From NCBI GenBank assembly GCA_016938515.1, contig JAFGUM010000139.1, positions 1 through 12,429 on the forward strand: 12,429 nt of DNA. Reading direction: 5' to 3'. Positions 1-7,868 of this stretch are shown here, piece after piece. Every line of letters starts with the position of its first letter. Position 1 is the stretch's first letter. The position numbers and the translations under genes are program-made. Under the pieces are notes generated by a model. That model was not told the origin of the DNA. It worked only from the letters and a program-made list of their open reading frames with translations, and did no database searches. Source of the DNA: Spirochaetales bacterium (lineage in GTDB: Bacteria; Spirochaetota; Spirochaetia; Treponematales; UBA12059).

Positions 1-410
1 GACAGGCTTTTGCCCAGTATGTCGACGTACGATATGCCGGCGAACGCGCCGCCCGTGGTAAATACCAGTAGCTCGGCGTAGATGACGGCGAGCGCGAATG
101 GCACAGATACGCTGCCGATATACAGTATCGTGGCGGCTATGGCGAACAGGGACACGACGCGGAGCGATATGGCCGTAATCAGGTACGGCTTCTTCCTCGA
201 CTTGCCGAGGAGGAGCCCGGAAAAGAAGAGCTGCGACACGAGAGGCACCCCGGTCATGATGGCCGCCGCTATACCGACGTGAAGTTCCCTGCCGCCAATC
301 TCGAGGATGAGCGCCGGGATAACCGTGTTTATCTCGGTAAAGGTAACGGTGATGGAAAGGAATACCGCGTGCCACAGGAAGGCACGGAGGTTGCGCCGCT
401 CGTCATCCAT
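1..410 (-). CDS. MFS-type permease, N-terminal part (runs off left edge)
   Basis: The first 136 residues of a membrane transporter are present; the rest lies beyond position 1. The protein starts MDDERRNLRAFLWHAVFL and shows about four hydrophobic segments (residues about 10-35, 43-68, 77-98 and 103-127). A basic cytoplasmic loop with SRKK at 71-74 separates TM2 and TM3, as in the first half of major facilitator superfamily permeases. The substrate cannot be told. The ATG at 410 is chosen because the coding pattern starts there. An in-frame ATG at 458 would add 16 residues encoded by the terminator hairpin just upstream, so it is unlikely to be real. Neither start has a clear Shine-Dalgarno site. 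The gene lies on the same strand as the respiratory operon but after its terminator, so it is probably a separate unit. Family assignment rests on hydrophobic pattern and overall sequence feel, not a search. Confidence 0.72.
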   Translation of the reverse strand, partial: MDDERRNLRAFLWHAVFLSITVTFTEINTVIPALILEIGGRELHVGIAAAIMTGVPLVSQLFFSGLLLGKSRKKPYLITAISLRVVSLFAIAATILYIGSVSVPFALAVIYAELLVFTTGGAFAGISYVDILGKSL

Positions 411-420
411 ACGCGTAACG

Positions 421-468
421 AAAAAACGGGCACGCGTCGATCCCCTGTGCAGAGTCATCGCGTGCCCG
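421..468 (-). terminator. Intrinsic terminator of the respiratory operon
   Basis: On the minus strand, a perfect 10-bp GC-rich stem (arms 468-459 and 436-427, CGGGCACGCG with CGCGTGCCCG) encloses a 22-nt loop. It is followed at once by six T residues (426-421). It begins 11 bases after the stop codon of the last operon gene (480-482) and ends 10 bases before the ATG of the MFS gene. This is the textbook shape of a factor-independent terminator, although the loop is longer than usual. Confidence 0.85.
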
Positions 469-479
469 CATGAGCATCA

Positions 480-2726
480 TCAATCCTTCAGCGAAGCGAA
501 GCGCTCGGCGGTAGCCTTCTGGTGGTCACGCAATCCGTCCAGCGAAAACTCCAGCTCCTTGCTCTTGGTAAGGAACAGGATATCGGTGTACAGCCGGAAC
601 CCGGCGCTCGCGTGCTCCGTGATCGCTTTGATGGTAGCGCTGGCAGATTCTGCGGGAATAGGCTTCTGCGCTTCCAAATACTTGAAGTCTCTGCGTCGGA
701 CGGCGCGCGGCATCTCCTGCCGGAGGTGGATGCGCGTATTCCTGCCCGCAAGCAGCGCTTCGACCGCGGCGAGGTCGGCTTTCTCAGACGCGAGGAGCTT
801 TGACGTTTCCGCCTCGACGGCTGGAGCCAGAGAGCCGGCTGCCAGTACCGCCTCGAGCTGGGTTACCTGCTCCCGCTGGAACCCGAGGGCTATCTTGAGT
901 ACCTCGTCGATGGTGCTTAGCGTGTCATCGGGTTGCTTGCCCAGCCAGAAGTCTACGCCGAGTGCCGCCTGGTGGCCCGTCTCGATGCCCGTTATTGCGT
1001 CCGGACCCTTGATGATGTCTCCGGCGATGAACAGCCACGGCAGCGACGACTGGAAGAACTGGTCGACCTTCACGCGCCTGCCTGCCATTTCGAGTGATTC
1101 GGCAAAGGGTGCGAATACGTCGAACTCCGGCCCCTGTCCGATGGCCTCAATCACCTGGGCTGCGGCGTAGACCTCGATATCGTTCTTGTCGAACTCGGGG
1201 GCAAACATCTTCTGGTCGTTGAACACGCGTATACAGCGGCTGGTCTTGAGGCCGGTGATGCTGCCGTTCTCGACGATGATCTCTTCCGGGCCGCGTCCGG
1301 GGTGGAACACGATGCCTTCTTCTTCGCCTTCTACGATTTCCTCGTCGTCGGCGGGCATGATGTCGCGCGTCTCTAGGCTGGTAACGATGAGGCTCACCGT
1401 GCCGTACTTCTTCTTCTGCATGCGGGCAAGGCTGCGCGCTATATCCATGGCGACGTTGCCGCCGCCTATGACGACGATGTCCTTCTCTACCGGGAACTCG
1501 TCGCCGTTGGTGATGCGCGCGAGCAGGTCCACCGCCTGGAACACCATCGGGTGGTCGGTACCGGGGACGCGCGTGCTGCGGCCGCCGTGGAAGCCCGTGG
1601 CCATGATGACCGCGTCGTACTCGTCGCGCAGCTTCTCTACGGGGATATCCTTGCCTACGGTAACGTTGGTCTTGAGTTCCACGCCCAGTGACAGGATAAA
1701 GTCTATGTCCTTGTCTATCGACTCGTACGGCAGGCGGTACTCGGGCATGCCGTAGCGCATCATGCCGCCGGCCTTGGGGTACTTCTCGTACAGCGTAACG
1801 CCGTAACCCATCAGCACGAGGTAGTACGCCGCCGAGAGGCCCGCGGGGCCGCCGCCTACGATGGCGATTTTCTTGCCGCCCTGCTTCACCACGCTCTGGT
1901 TTACGAGAGTGTTCAGCTCAGAAGCGGGAATCTGGTCCATCGCGTAGCGCTTGAGCCAGCGTATGCTCACCGGGTCACCGCGCTGCCCGAGGCTGCACGC
2001 GGTTTCACACTTGTGCGTGCAGATGCGGCCGCAGACGTCGGGGAGGGGATTGGTTTTGTACATCTGGCGGCCCGCTTCTGTAGCGTCTTCTTTCCAGATG
2101 GCGTCGATGTACTCGGGGATGTTCATGTGCGCGGGGCAGGTCGCCGTGCACAGGCCGCACGAGACGCAGCGGCTTGCCTCTTTGACGGCTTGCTCTTTGG
2201 AAAAGCCCTTGACTATCTCGATGAACGAATCCCCGCGCTCCGCCGCCGAAAGTTCCTGCATGGTCACGCGTTCCAGATCGAGGAAGTTTATCTTCTCGTC
2301 AGCGTGCCAGCCTTGGGGGAAATCCTTCTCGTGGATGCCCTTTTCGTCTGGCAGTATGAAGAACGTGTCGGTATCCGGGCTGATATGCGTATACTCGCGC
2401 GTCATGGACAGCGAGTTTGTCGTGCACACGTCCACGCAGAGCCCGCACCAGCAGCAGCGGCCGTAGTCTATGGCGGGGCGGTACTGCGTCTTGCCTACCC
2501 CGACTTCCTTGCCTTTGACCGGCACCATGCGTATGGCGGCGTTGTCGCATATTTCGGCGCAGGTGCCGCACCCGATGCACTTGTCCAGGTCGTTGACGTG
2601 GAAGCCGCGGTAGCGCTCGGCTGCCGGCCTGTAGTGGCGGGGCACGTCGAGCGTGTCCGGCTTCTCGGCCAGGTTTTTAAGCGCGGTAAAGGGCCTCAGA
2701 ATGCTTCCTATCTTGTCGATAGCCAT
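480..2726 (-). CDS. Fused NuoI/MbhN-type ferredoxin and NfnL/GltD-type NAD(P)H:acceptor oxidoreductase
   Basis: This 748-residue protein is the electron-input or output arm of the complex. Residues about 40-110 form a two-cluster ferredoxin domain of the NuoI/MbhN kind, with C50-C53-C56-C60 and C91-C94-C97-C101. Residues about 180-250 match the iron-sulfur domain at the N-terminus of GltD/NfnL proteins, with C187-C190-C193-C197 and C232-C236-C240-C244. Residues about 285-600 form a flavin/pyridine nucleotide oxidoreductase: GGGPAG at 291-296 for FAD, GGGNVA at 421-426 for NAD(P)H, and a closing AGD near 568-570. Residues about 600-748 are a helical, charged tail I do not recognise. The start has GGAG six bases upstream. 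The gene sits 9 bases after the NuoD-like gene and ends the operon. Annotation as plain glutamate synthase beta chain would mislead: no large glutamate synthase gene is present, and the position is that of the MbxN subunit. NADH versus NADPH preference cannot be told. Confidence 0.9.
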   Translation of the reverse strand: MAIDKIGSILRPFTALKNLAEKPDTLDVPRHYRPAAERYRGFHVNDLDKCIGCGTCAEICDNAAIRMVPVKGKEVGVGKTQYRPAIDYGRCCWCGLCVDVCTTNSLSMTREYTHISPDTDTFFILPDEKGIHEKDFPQGWHADEKINFLDLERVTMQELSAAERGDSFIEIVKGFSKEQAVKEASRCVSCGLCTATCPAHMNIPEYIDAIWKEDATEAGRQMYKTNPLPDVCGRICTHKCETACSLGQRGDPVSIRWLKRYAMDQIPASELNTLVNQSVVKQGGKKIAIVGGGPAGLSAAYYLVLMGYGVTLYEKYPKAGGMMRYGMPEYRLPYESIDKDIDFILSLGVELKTNVTVGKDIPVEKLRDEYDAVIMATGFHGGRSTRVPGTDHPMVFQAVDLLARITNGDEFPVEKDIVVIGGGNVAMDIARSLARMQKKKYGTVSLIVTSLETRDIMPADDEEIVEGEEEGIVFHPGRGPEEIIVENGSITGLKTSRCIRVFNDQKMFAPEFDKNDIEVYAAAQVIEAIGQGPEFDVFAPFAESLEMAGRRVKVDQFFQSSLPWLFIAGDIIKGPDAITGIETGHQAALGVDFWLGKQPDDTLSTIDEVLKIALGFQREQVTQLEAVLAAGSLAPAVEAETSKLLASEKADLAAVEALLAGRNTRIHLRQEMPRAVRRRDFKYLEAQKPIPAESASATIKAITEHASAGFRLYTDILFLTKSKELEFSLDGLRDHQKATAERFASLKD

Positions 2727-2735
2727 CGATTTCTC

Positions 2736-3896
2736 CTATCGGTCCACTTCGGGTGGGCAGGCGTCCAGGCTGAACATGATCTGTGACGCGTCCTCGATGC
2801 GGGCGCCCGCGAGCATGTTCTCGAGAATGTGCACGCCGTGGGTGACGCTGGCCCCTCTGACGTGGACGCGGTACGGCCGGACGCCGCCGTCGGACACCAT
2901 GTAGTACGCGTATTCGCCCTTGCTGCTCTCGGTTCTCACGTAGGCGTCGCCGGCGGGCACCCGCCACTTGAGGGGGTTGGGCTGCTTGTTCCAGACCGGC
3001 CCCTCGGGGATCTTGTCCAGCACCTGGCGGACGATGCGAATCGACTCGGCGATTTCTCGCCTGCGGACGATGAGGCGACTGTAGGCATCGCTGTCCGCCG
3101 CGGTGGGAACGTCGAACTCGAGCTCCTCGTACACTTCGTACGGGTCGTCTTTTCGCACGTCGTGGGCAAAGCCGGCGGCCCTCAGGTTCGGGCCGGTGGC
3201 GCCCCAGGCGATGGCCTTGTCTACCGGCAGGATGCCGGTGCCTACCGCGCGGTTGAGCAGTATCTTGTTGTTGAAGAACAGGTCGTCGTACTCGGAAAGC
3301 CTCGACTCCACGTAGTCCATCACGTCGCGTACGCGGTTCTTGAAACCGTCCGGCAGGTCGCGCCGCACGCCGCCCGGCATGTTGAAGATGTGGTACACAC
3401 GCCCGCCAGTCAGCTCTTCGAAGAGGTCCAGTACGCGGTCGCGGTCGGAGATGCTCCAGTTGGGCATCGTGTACAGGCCGATGGTGCCAGCGTGGCCGCC
3501 GAACGTAAAGAGGTGGCTCGCGATGCGGCTCAGCTCCAGCACCAGCACGCGTATGAACTGCGCGCGGCGCGGTACTTCGATGCCGCCAATGGCTTCTATG
3601 GCGCGTGCGTAGTTCTCCTCGTTGGGGTCGGGATCGGGCACGCAGATGCGGCAGACGATGGCTATGTTCTGGATGAACAGCCGCTCTTCCATTAATTTCT
3701 CAAAACCGCGATGAAGGAAACCCGCCTCGGTCTTGGCCTTCTGGATGATGTCGCCTTCAATTGACAGCTTGAGAGCGAAGTTGCCTTCGATGCCGGGGTG
3801 GTTGGGCCCGATAAACATGTTGTATTCACGGTTTTCCGGGGCGTTGGCGCCCGGCATGATGGCTTTGCCGTCGTTTATAGTCACGATGTCGCTCAT
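2736..3896 (-). CDS. NuoD/MbhL-type catalytic large subunit (Mbx/Mbs-like)
   Basis: At 386 residues this has the usual size of NuoD or group 4 hydrogenase large subunits. It begins near a GPNHPGIEGNF motif (residues 30-40), the counterpart of the GPxHPxxHG motif of complex I. At 82-85 it has CRIC, the position of the first CxxC nickel ligands in [NiFe] hydrogenases. The C-terminus reads SLDACPPEVDR: C380 matches the first cysteine of the second hydrogenase CxxC, but the last ligand position is E383. The ending EVDR resembles NuoD. Complex I quinone-site markers look changed: the HG histidine is E38 here, and the usual tyrosine region holds CRIC. It is therefore neither a classic hydrogenase nor a classic quinone reductase, and Mbx/Mbs-like is the best label. 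It should sit on the NuoB-like subunit in the cytoplasmic arm. Its ATG overlaps the stop of the NuoC-like gene by 4 bases (ATGA). Confidence 0.9.
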   Translation of the reverse strand: MSDIVTINDGKAIMPGANAPENREYNMFIGPNHPGIEGNFALKLSIEGDIIQKAKTEAGFLHRGFEKLMEERLFIQNIAIVCRICVPDPDPNEENYARAIEAIGGIEVPRRAQFIRVLVLELSRIASHLFTFGGHAGTIGLYTMPNWSISDRDRVLDLFEELTGGRVYHIFNMPGGVRRDLPDGFKNRVRDVMDYVESRLSEYDDLFFNNKILLNRAVGTGILPVDKAIAWGATGPNLRAAGFAHDVRKDDPYEVYEELEFDVPTAADSDAYSRLIVRRREIAESIRIVRQVLDKIPEGPVWNKQPNPLKWRVPAGDAYVRTESSKGEYAYYMVSDGGVRPYRVHVRGASVTHGVHILENMLAGARIEDASQIMFSLDACPPEVDR

Positions 3897-4492
3897 GCCT
3901 GGCCTCCGTTCTGGCCACCACTGTAGTAGCCGCCGTCTATCATCTCGTCCCAGCTCGGTTCGTAGTTCTTGTACGTAAAGTGGTCGTGGGCAAAGTCGCG
4001 GCTCACGAAGTCCTTGCGCATCGGGGGCGGCCCCTTCCAGTCGGTAAGTATGTACTTCTCGAGGTCCTCGTTGCCCAGGAACTCGACGCCGAACATCTCG
4101 TGGATGTCACGCTCGAAGAACGACGCGGGCTGCCACAGGTCGGTGAGCGTCGCCATGGTGGCGGTATCGCGCGGAATGCGTACGTGCGCCGAGACCAGGC
4201 AGTTGTCGCGGTAGCTCCAGAAGTGGTAGACGAGTTCAAACTCGCCGTCGGCGAGCCAGTCTACGCAGCTGATGGCCGACAGATGCTCGAAGCCGACGCG
4301 CATCCTCAACGCGGCGGCAAAACCGTGCAGCGCCGCCGCTTCCACGCGGCCTTCCACGCGGCGGGGCGCCTTGACGGCGAAACCCGATTCGCCGCCAAGC
4401 TCGGCGATAGCCGCTACGATGGCGCTGGCGCTTCGCTTCTCGCCCCGCGCGGCTTCCGGGCGGCCGGTGGGTACGGTGTACGTTCCGCTCAT
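3893..4492 (-). CDS. NuoC/MbhK-type subunit (30 kDa subunit family)
   Basis: A 199-residue soluble subunit of the peripheral arm, packing against the NuoD-like subunit in known complexes of this family. The diagnostic region is present: WQPASFFERDIHEMFGVEF (residues 120-138) corresponds to the family's ERExxDMFGI signature, and PPPMRKDF (155-162) to its PLRKDY ending. The first 40 residues are variable and basic. The C-terminus is glycine-rich (GGYYSGGQNGGQA). There are no cofactor-binding cysteine motifs, as expected, since this family has a structural role. It overlaps the NuoB-like gene by 4 bases upstream and the NuoD-like gene by 4 bases downstream, so all three are likely translationally coupled. 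Confidence 0.93.
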   Translation of the reverse strand: MSGTYTVPTGRPEAARGEKRSASAIVAAIAELGGESGFAVKAPRRVEGRVEAAALHGFAAALRMRVGFEHLSAISCVDWLADGEFELVYHFWSYRDNCLVSAHVRIPRDTATMATLTDLWQPASFFERDIHEMFGVEFLGNEDLEKYILTDWKGPPPMRKDFVSRDFAHDHFTYKNYEPSWDEMIDGGYYSGGQNGGQA

Positions 4493-5076
4493 TTGGTCAC
4501 CTCCACGAAGCCGTAGTACTGGGCGTCGTCGGCGATGCTGCGGTGAGTCTCGATGTCGCCGAAGGTATGCTCCTGGTTTTTACGGTAGAACTCATAGTTT
4601 TCGTAGTAGTCCTTCCAGCTGTTGGCCTCGCCCCTGTCGATGCGGTCGATGAGGGAGTTGAAGCCCGAGATGATGGCTTCAGGGCGCGGCATGCATCCTG
4701 CCAGGTACAGCTCCACGGGCAGGTAGCGGTCGAGGCTCTTCATGGTCGCGTAGCTGTTCCAGTACATGCCGCCGTTGATGGTACAACTGCCAAAGCCGAC
4801 GACGTACTTGGGCGCCTGCATCTGCTCGTAAATCAGGATGACGCGCTTGAGCGTCTTTACGCTCAGGTAACCCGTGATGAGGAGAATGTCAGCCTGCCTC
4901 GGCGTTACCATTGGCATGATACCAAAGCGCTCCATGTCGAAGCGGCTGGTCATGGTAGGCGGTAACTCCACGGCGCCGCAGCCGGTACAGTAGTGCAGCA
5001 TCCACAGGCTCCGCTTTTTGAGGCTCGCGAGCACCGTTTCCCAGGCACTTCTCTGGGTAAGCTCCTTGTCAGACAT
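4489..5076 (-). CDS. NuoB/MbhJ-type subunit with the proximal 4Fe-4S cluster
   Basis: This subunit carries the last cluster of the chain, next to the active site of the NuoD-like subunit. Counting from the ATG at 5076 it has 195 residues with four cluster ligands: C30 and C33 (YCTGCGAVE), C98 (GFGSC) and C128 (AGCMPRPEA). The CxxC arrangement is that of hydrogenase small subunits and MbhJ, whereas complex I NuoB has adjacent cysteines (CC). That places it on the Mbh/Mbx side of the family. A GTG at 5082 lies only 3 bases from the GGAGG at 5086-5090, while the ATG at 5076 lies 9 bases away and is preferred; the GTG start would add two residues. The gene follows the NuoH-like gene by 15 bases and overlaps the NuoC-like gene by 4. 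Confidence 0.93.
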   Translation of the reverse strand: MSDKELTQRSAWETVLASLKKRSLWMLHYCTGCGAVELPPTMTSRFDMERFGIMPMVTPRQADILLITGYLSVKTLKRVILIYEQMQAPKYVVGFGSCTINGGMYWNSYATMKSLDRYLPVELYLAGCMPRPEAIISGFNSLIDRIDRGEANSWKDYYENYEFYRKNQEHTFGDIETHRSIADDAQYYGFVEVTK

Positions 5077-5085
5077 GTTCACCAG

Positions 5086-5090
5086 CCTCC
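5086..5090 (-). promoter_or_regulatory. Ribosome binding site for the NuoB-like gene
   Basis: GGAGG on the minus strand, 9 bases before the ATG at 5076 and 3 bases before a GTG at 5082. The spacing favours the ATG start. Confidence 0.6.
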
Positions 5091-5091
5091 C

Positions 5092-6003
5092 TTACATTCC
5101 ATTTGCCATGATCATGACGACGCCCAGCGCCGCCAATGGCAGCGGCAGCTTCCAGAAGAAGCGCAGCGCGCCGTCCGTCTTGAATCGGCCGTACACCGCG
5201 TTGACGACGAGGACGAGCGTAAAGAGCACGAACAGCTTGACCACGTATTCCACCCAGCTCTGCGCACCGCCAAGGAAGAGGTTCATGAAGATGGTAAGCT
5301 CCATCGGCAGGGCTATGAGGTGCTGGATGAACATCATGCCCAGGTACTTGCCGCCCATCTCCGTCATCGGGCCAGTGGCTATCTCGTGAGGCGCGATGAT
5401 TACTTCAAACGGCTTTTCGTTGAGCATGCCCTGCAGCGCGAACAGCGCGGCTATGCCCAGGAGCGGCTCGGCGAAGATTCCCCAGGTAGCCGGCCCCCCG
5501 GCTTGCTGCAGCTTCATCAGTTCGTACATGCTCGTCGTGCCATGTTTCATCGCGAAGCCGATAAAGGTCATTACGAGCGTTATCTCGTAGCCCGCGAGCA
5601 TCTGCAACGCGCGCGAAATGCCTATGGAGCCGTTGGGGTTGGCCGTCTGCCCGACGCCGAGAGCCATGCCCAGTGGCGGCACGAGCAAGAGATACATGAC
5701 GACGATATAGTCCCCAAACTGGCTAAAGTAGTGAAAGCCCGGTACCGGAACGAAGTACATCGTCATCAAGGTACCGCCGACGAGCATCATCATCGCCACG
5801 TCGTGCATATAGCCGTGGCTTATGTTCGTCTGCTTGGTCATCAGCTTGATCACGTCGAACAGAGGCTGAATCCAGGTGGGACCGACGCGGCGCTGTACCC
5901 TCGCGGTGAGCTTTCTACCGTAGCCGCCGAGCAGTACTCCGAGGAAAAAGCTTACGAAGGGGTAGGCTATGATCCAGACTATGAGGCCGATACCGGAGTT
6001 CAT
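5092..6003 (-). CDS. NuoH/MbhM-type membrane subunit
   Basis: A 303-residue membrane protein with about eight hydrophobic segments. It links the peripheral electron-transfer arm to the ion-pumping membrane arm. Family marks include RVQRRVGPTWIQPLFDVIK (residues 35-53), corresponding to the AxxQxRxGPxxxGxxQPxxDxxK signature of NuoH, NPNGSIGISRALQMLAGYE (122-140) and APHEIATGPMTEMGGKYLG (204-222). Glutamates E140, E200 and E207 are candidates for the buried acidic residues of the ion or quinone channel. The gene starts inside the stop of the NuoL-like gene (4-base ATGA overlap). Its place directly before the NuoB-like gene, instead of at the end as in the Mbh hydrogenase operon, follows the Mbx/Mbs order as I recall it. 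Confidence 0.93.
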   Translation of the reverse strand: MNSGIGLIVWIIAYPFVSFFLGVLLGGYGRKLTARVQRRVGPTWIQPLFDVIKLMTKQTNISHGYMHDVAMMMLVGGTLMTMYFVPVPGFHYFSQFGDYIVVMYLLLVPPLGMALGVGQTANPNGSIGISRALQMLAGYEITLVMTFIGFAMKHGTTSMYELMKLQQAGGPATWGIFAEPLLGIAALFALQGMLNEKPFEVIIAPHEIATGPMTEMGGKYLGMMFIQHLIALPMELTIFMNLFLGGAQSWVEYVVKLFVLFTLVLVVNAVYGRFKTDGALRFFWKLPLPLAALGVVMIMANGM

Positions 6004-7868
6004 AGAACCTCCTTGAGGAACGCCAGCGCTATGATGACGGCAGCCACGTAGTAGGCCGCGTAGGTGTTGATCTGACCGGTAAAGAACCGGCGGATGTATT
6101 CTCCCACCGTAGCAACGAGGCGGCCGAGATTGCGCTCGGTGCTCTGTACGGGGGCGGCGTGATACAGCTTTTCAAAGATGTGGTCAAAGGCGCTGTAGAA
6201 GTTGTAGTTGAAGTTGTACGGCACGTCCTTGTTGAGGAAGTGTCCCGCCGCGTAGTTGTCGTACTGCGACACGATGCGGCGCTTGCCGCCCATAAAGAAG
6301 ATAACGGCTCCGACGATGAAGGTGAGGGTGAAGACGAGCGTTATTACCATCATGTTGAGGTCGCCGGCTTCCTGTGCCACGCCGCCGAGCGTGTAGGCTA
6401 TGGGCGCTATGCCCAGCTCCACCTGTATCCTGGCTATCCACTGCAGGATGGTGCCGGGAAAGACGCCGGTTGCGAAGACGACGGCCATCAGTACCCAAAT
6501 GGGCAGCTGCATTACCCAGCCAACTTCCCGTACCTCGTTGTAGCGCTCGGGTAGCTGGCCTAGGAAGGTGTTGTGTATCAGCTTGTACACCGACATGATC
6601 GTGCCAACCGTCGCGATGAAGGCCGCCAGCGCGACGAAGGGGTAGCCGCCCAGGATCAGCGAGCGGTAGATGAACCACTTGGACACGAACCCGTTCATCG
6701 GCGGGATGCCGGCCAAGCCTATGATGCCGAACAGCATGCCCAGGAAGGCCACCGGCTGCCTTGTTATGAGGCCGCCCAGCTTGTTCAGGTTGGTCGTGCC
6801 GGTGCGGTACTCAACCGCGGCGATGCTGAAGATGATCAGCGCCACGTAGGTCATATAATTGAAAATGTGCATCAGTCCGCCGGCTGTGCCGAGCGTCGAG
6901 GCGGTTGCCAGACCCAGCAGCATGTAGCCGCCCTGTCCTATCGAGTGCCAGGTAAGCAGGCGCTTGGCGTCATGCTGGAACAGCGCCGTATAGGTAGGTA
7001 GCACCGCGGTAAGAGCCGCGAGCACGAGCAGCAGCGTGCGCAGGTTCAGGTGGGCCGAGATTCCTATGCGGTCGATCACGTCGAGGCCGAACACGTTGAA
7101 CACGAACAGGATCAGTCCGAACAGGCCCATGCGCGTGGAAATGCTGGACAGGTACGCGGTCATCGTCGTTTCTGACGATGCGTACGCCGATGGCAGCCAT
7201 CCGTGGGTCGGGTACACAGCCGCTTCTATGAGGAAGGGCACGAGTACGAGTACGATCGCGGTGATGATCACGCCCAGGTCGGCACCGGCCACAAATTTGG
7301 TTATGACGGCAAACTCGAAGCTGCCGCTGGCCGTGCGCAGGAACACCACGCCACCGAGCAGAATCATGCCGGCGCTTATGGCGTACACGAGGTAGCCCTG
7401 GGCGGCTTTGCGCGATTCATCCCGGCCTTGCTGCATCACGAGGTAGGTAGCCCAGCTCATGATCTCCCACATGATGAAGAAGGAGAGCAGGTCGCGCGAC
7501 ATCACGAGGCCTATCATGCCGAAGACCTTGGCGAACAGCCACGCGTAGTACATGGGATAGTCGTCGGCGTAGCGAAGCGAACCGAGGGTGAATACCGTCG
7601 TGAGCGCGGTAATGCCGGCGATAAGCAGCACGAACCACCACGAGAGGTCGGTAAGGCCGTAGGTAAGCACCGAACCGAATACCGTTGGCCCTTCGTACAG
7701 CGTTCCTATCTCGGCTCCGGCCAGCGCGGCTACCGCCGCTATCGCCGCGAACCCGAGCATCGCCCAGGTCTTGACGATGGCGGGGCTGCGCTTGACCGTG
7801 CCCTGCAACAGGAACGCGACGCCAAATCCGACGAGCGGAAGAAGCAACAATGCTTGTGTATACATCAT
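6000..7868 (-). CDS. NuoL/MbxH'-type antiporter-like subunit with C-terminal extension
   Basis: The 622 residues form a many-helix membrane protein of the proton_antipo_M family (MrpA/D, NuoL/M/N). The antiporter core spans about residues 1-475: WEIMSW holds the TM5 glutamate E135, YPTHGWLPSAYA is at 219-230, and PPMNGFVSKW (389-398) holds K397. After the core come another helix (about 506-527), an amphipathic stretch (about 550-600) and a last hydrophobic helix (about 603-619). This resembles the lateral-helix extension of NuoL and the H' subunit of Mbs. The lysine of the canonical KSAQLP motif is E215 here, and the usual lysine in the HAxFKALLF motif is V342. Starts at 7868 or 7865 (ATG ATG) are both possible, with AGGAAGGT directly upstream. 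It lies 9 bases after the MrpD-like gene. Confidence 0.92.
   Translation of the reverse strand: MMYTQALLLLPLVGFGVAFLLQGTVKRSPAIVKTWAMLGFAAIAAVAALAGAEIGTLYEGPTVFGSVLTYGLTDLSWWFVLLIAGITALTTVFTLGSLRYADDYPMYYAWLFAKVFGMIGLVMSRDLLSFFIMWEIMSWATYLVMQQGRDESRKAAQGYLVYAISAGMILLGGVVFLRTASGSFEFAVITKFVAGADLGVIITAIVLVLVPFLIEAAVYPTHGWLPSAYASSETTMTAYLSSISTRMGLFGLILFVFNVFGLDVIDRIGISAHLNLRTLLLVLAALTAVLPTYTALFQHDAKRLLTWHSIGQGGYMLLGLATASTLGTAGGLMHIFNYMTYVALIIFSIAAVEYRTGTTNLNKLGGLITRQPVAFLGMLFGIIGLAGIPPMNGFVSKWFIYRSLILGGYPFVALAAFIATVGTIMSVYKLIHNTFLGQLPERYNEVREVGWVMQLPIWVLMAVVFATGVFPGTILQWIARIQVELGIAPIAYTLGGVAQEAGDLNMMVITLVFTLTFIVGAVIFFMGGKRRIVSQYDNYAAGHFLNKDVPYNFNYNFYSAFDHIFEKLYHAAPVQSTERNLGRLVATVGEYIRRFFTGQINTYAAYYVAAVIIALAFLKEVL

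Noticed and set aside
480..2726. Plain glutamate synthase small subunit (GltD) function
   Set aside because: There is no large glutamate synthase gene, the protein has an extra NuoI-type ferredoxin domain, and it is the last gene of a respiratory operon.
2736..3896. Active group 4 [NiFe] hydrogenase large subunit
   Set aside because: The second CxxC motif is incomplete (C380 with E383), and no maturation protease or hyp genes are in the window.
2736..6003. Ordinary complex I (NuoB/C/D/H) fragment
   Set aside because: NuoB has CxxC instead of adjacent cysteines, quinone-site markers are missing in NuoD, and the Mrp-type genes and gene order fit Mbx/Mbs better.
307..6051. Long plus-strand open frames, such as 307-1170, 2829-3695 and 4993-6051
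   Set aside because: They lie opposite well-supported minus-strand genes, have low-complexity or Arg/Ser/His-rich translations with no family motifs, and are expected from GC-rich codon bias on the other strand.
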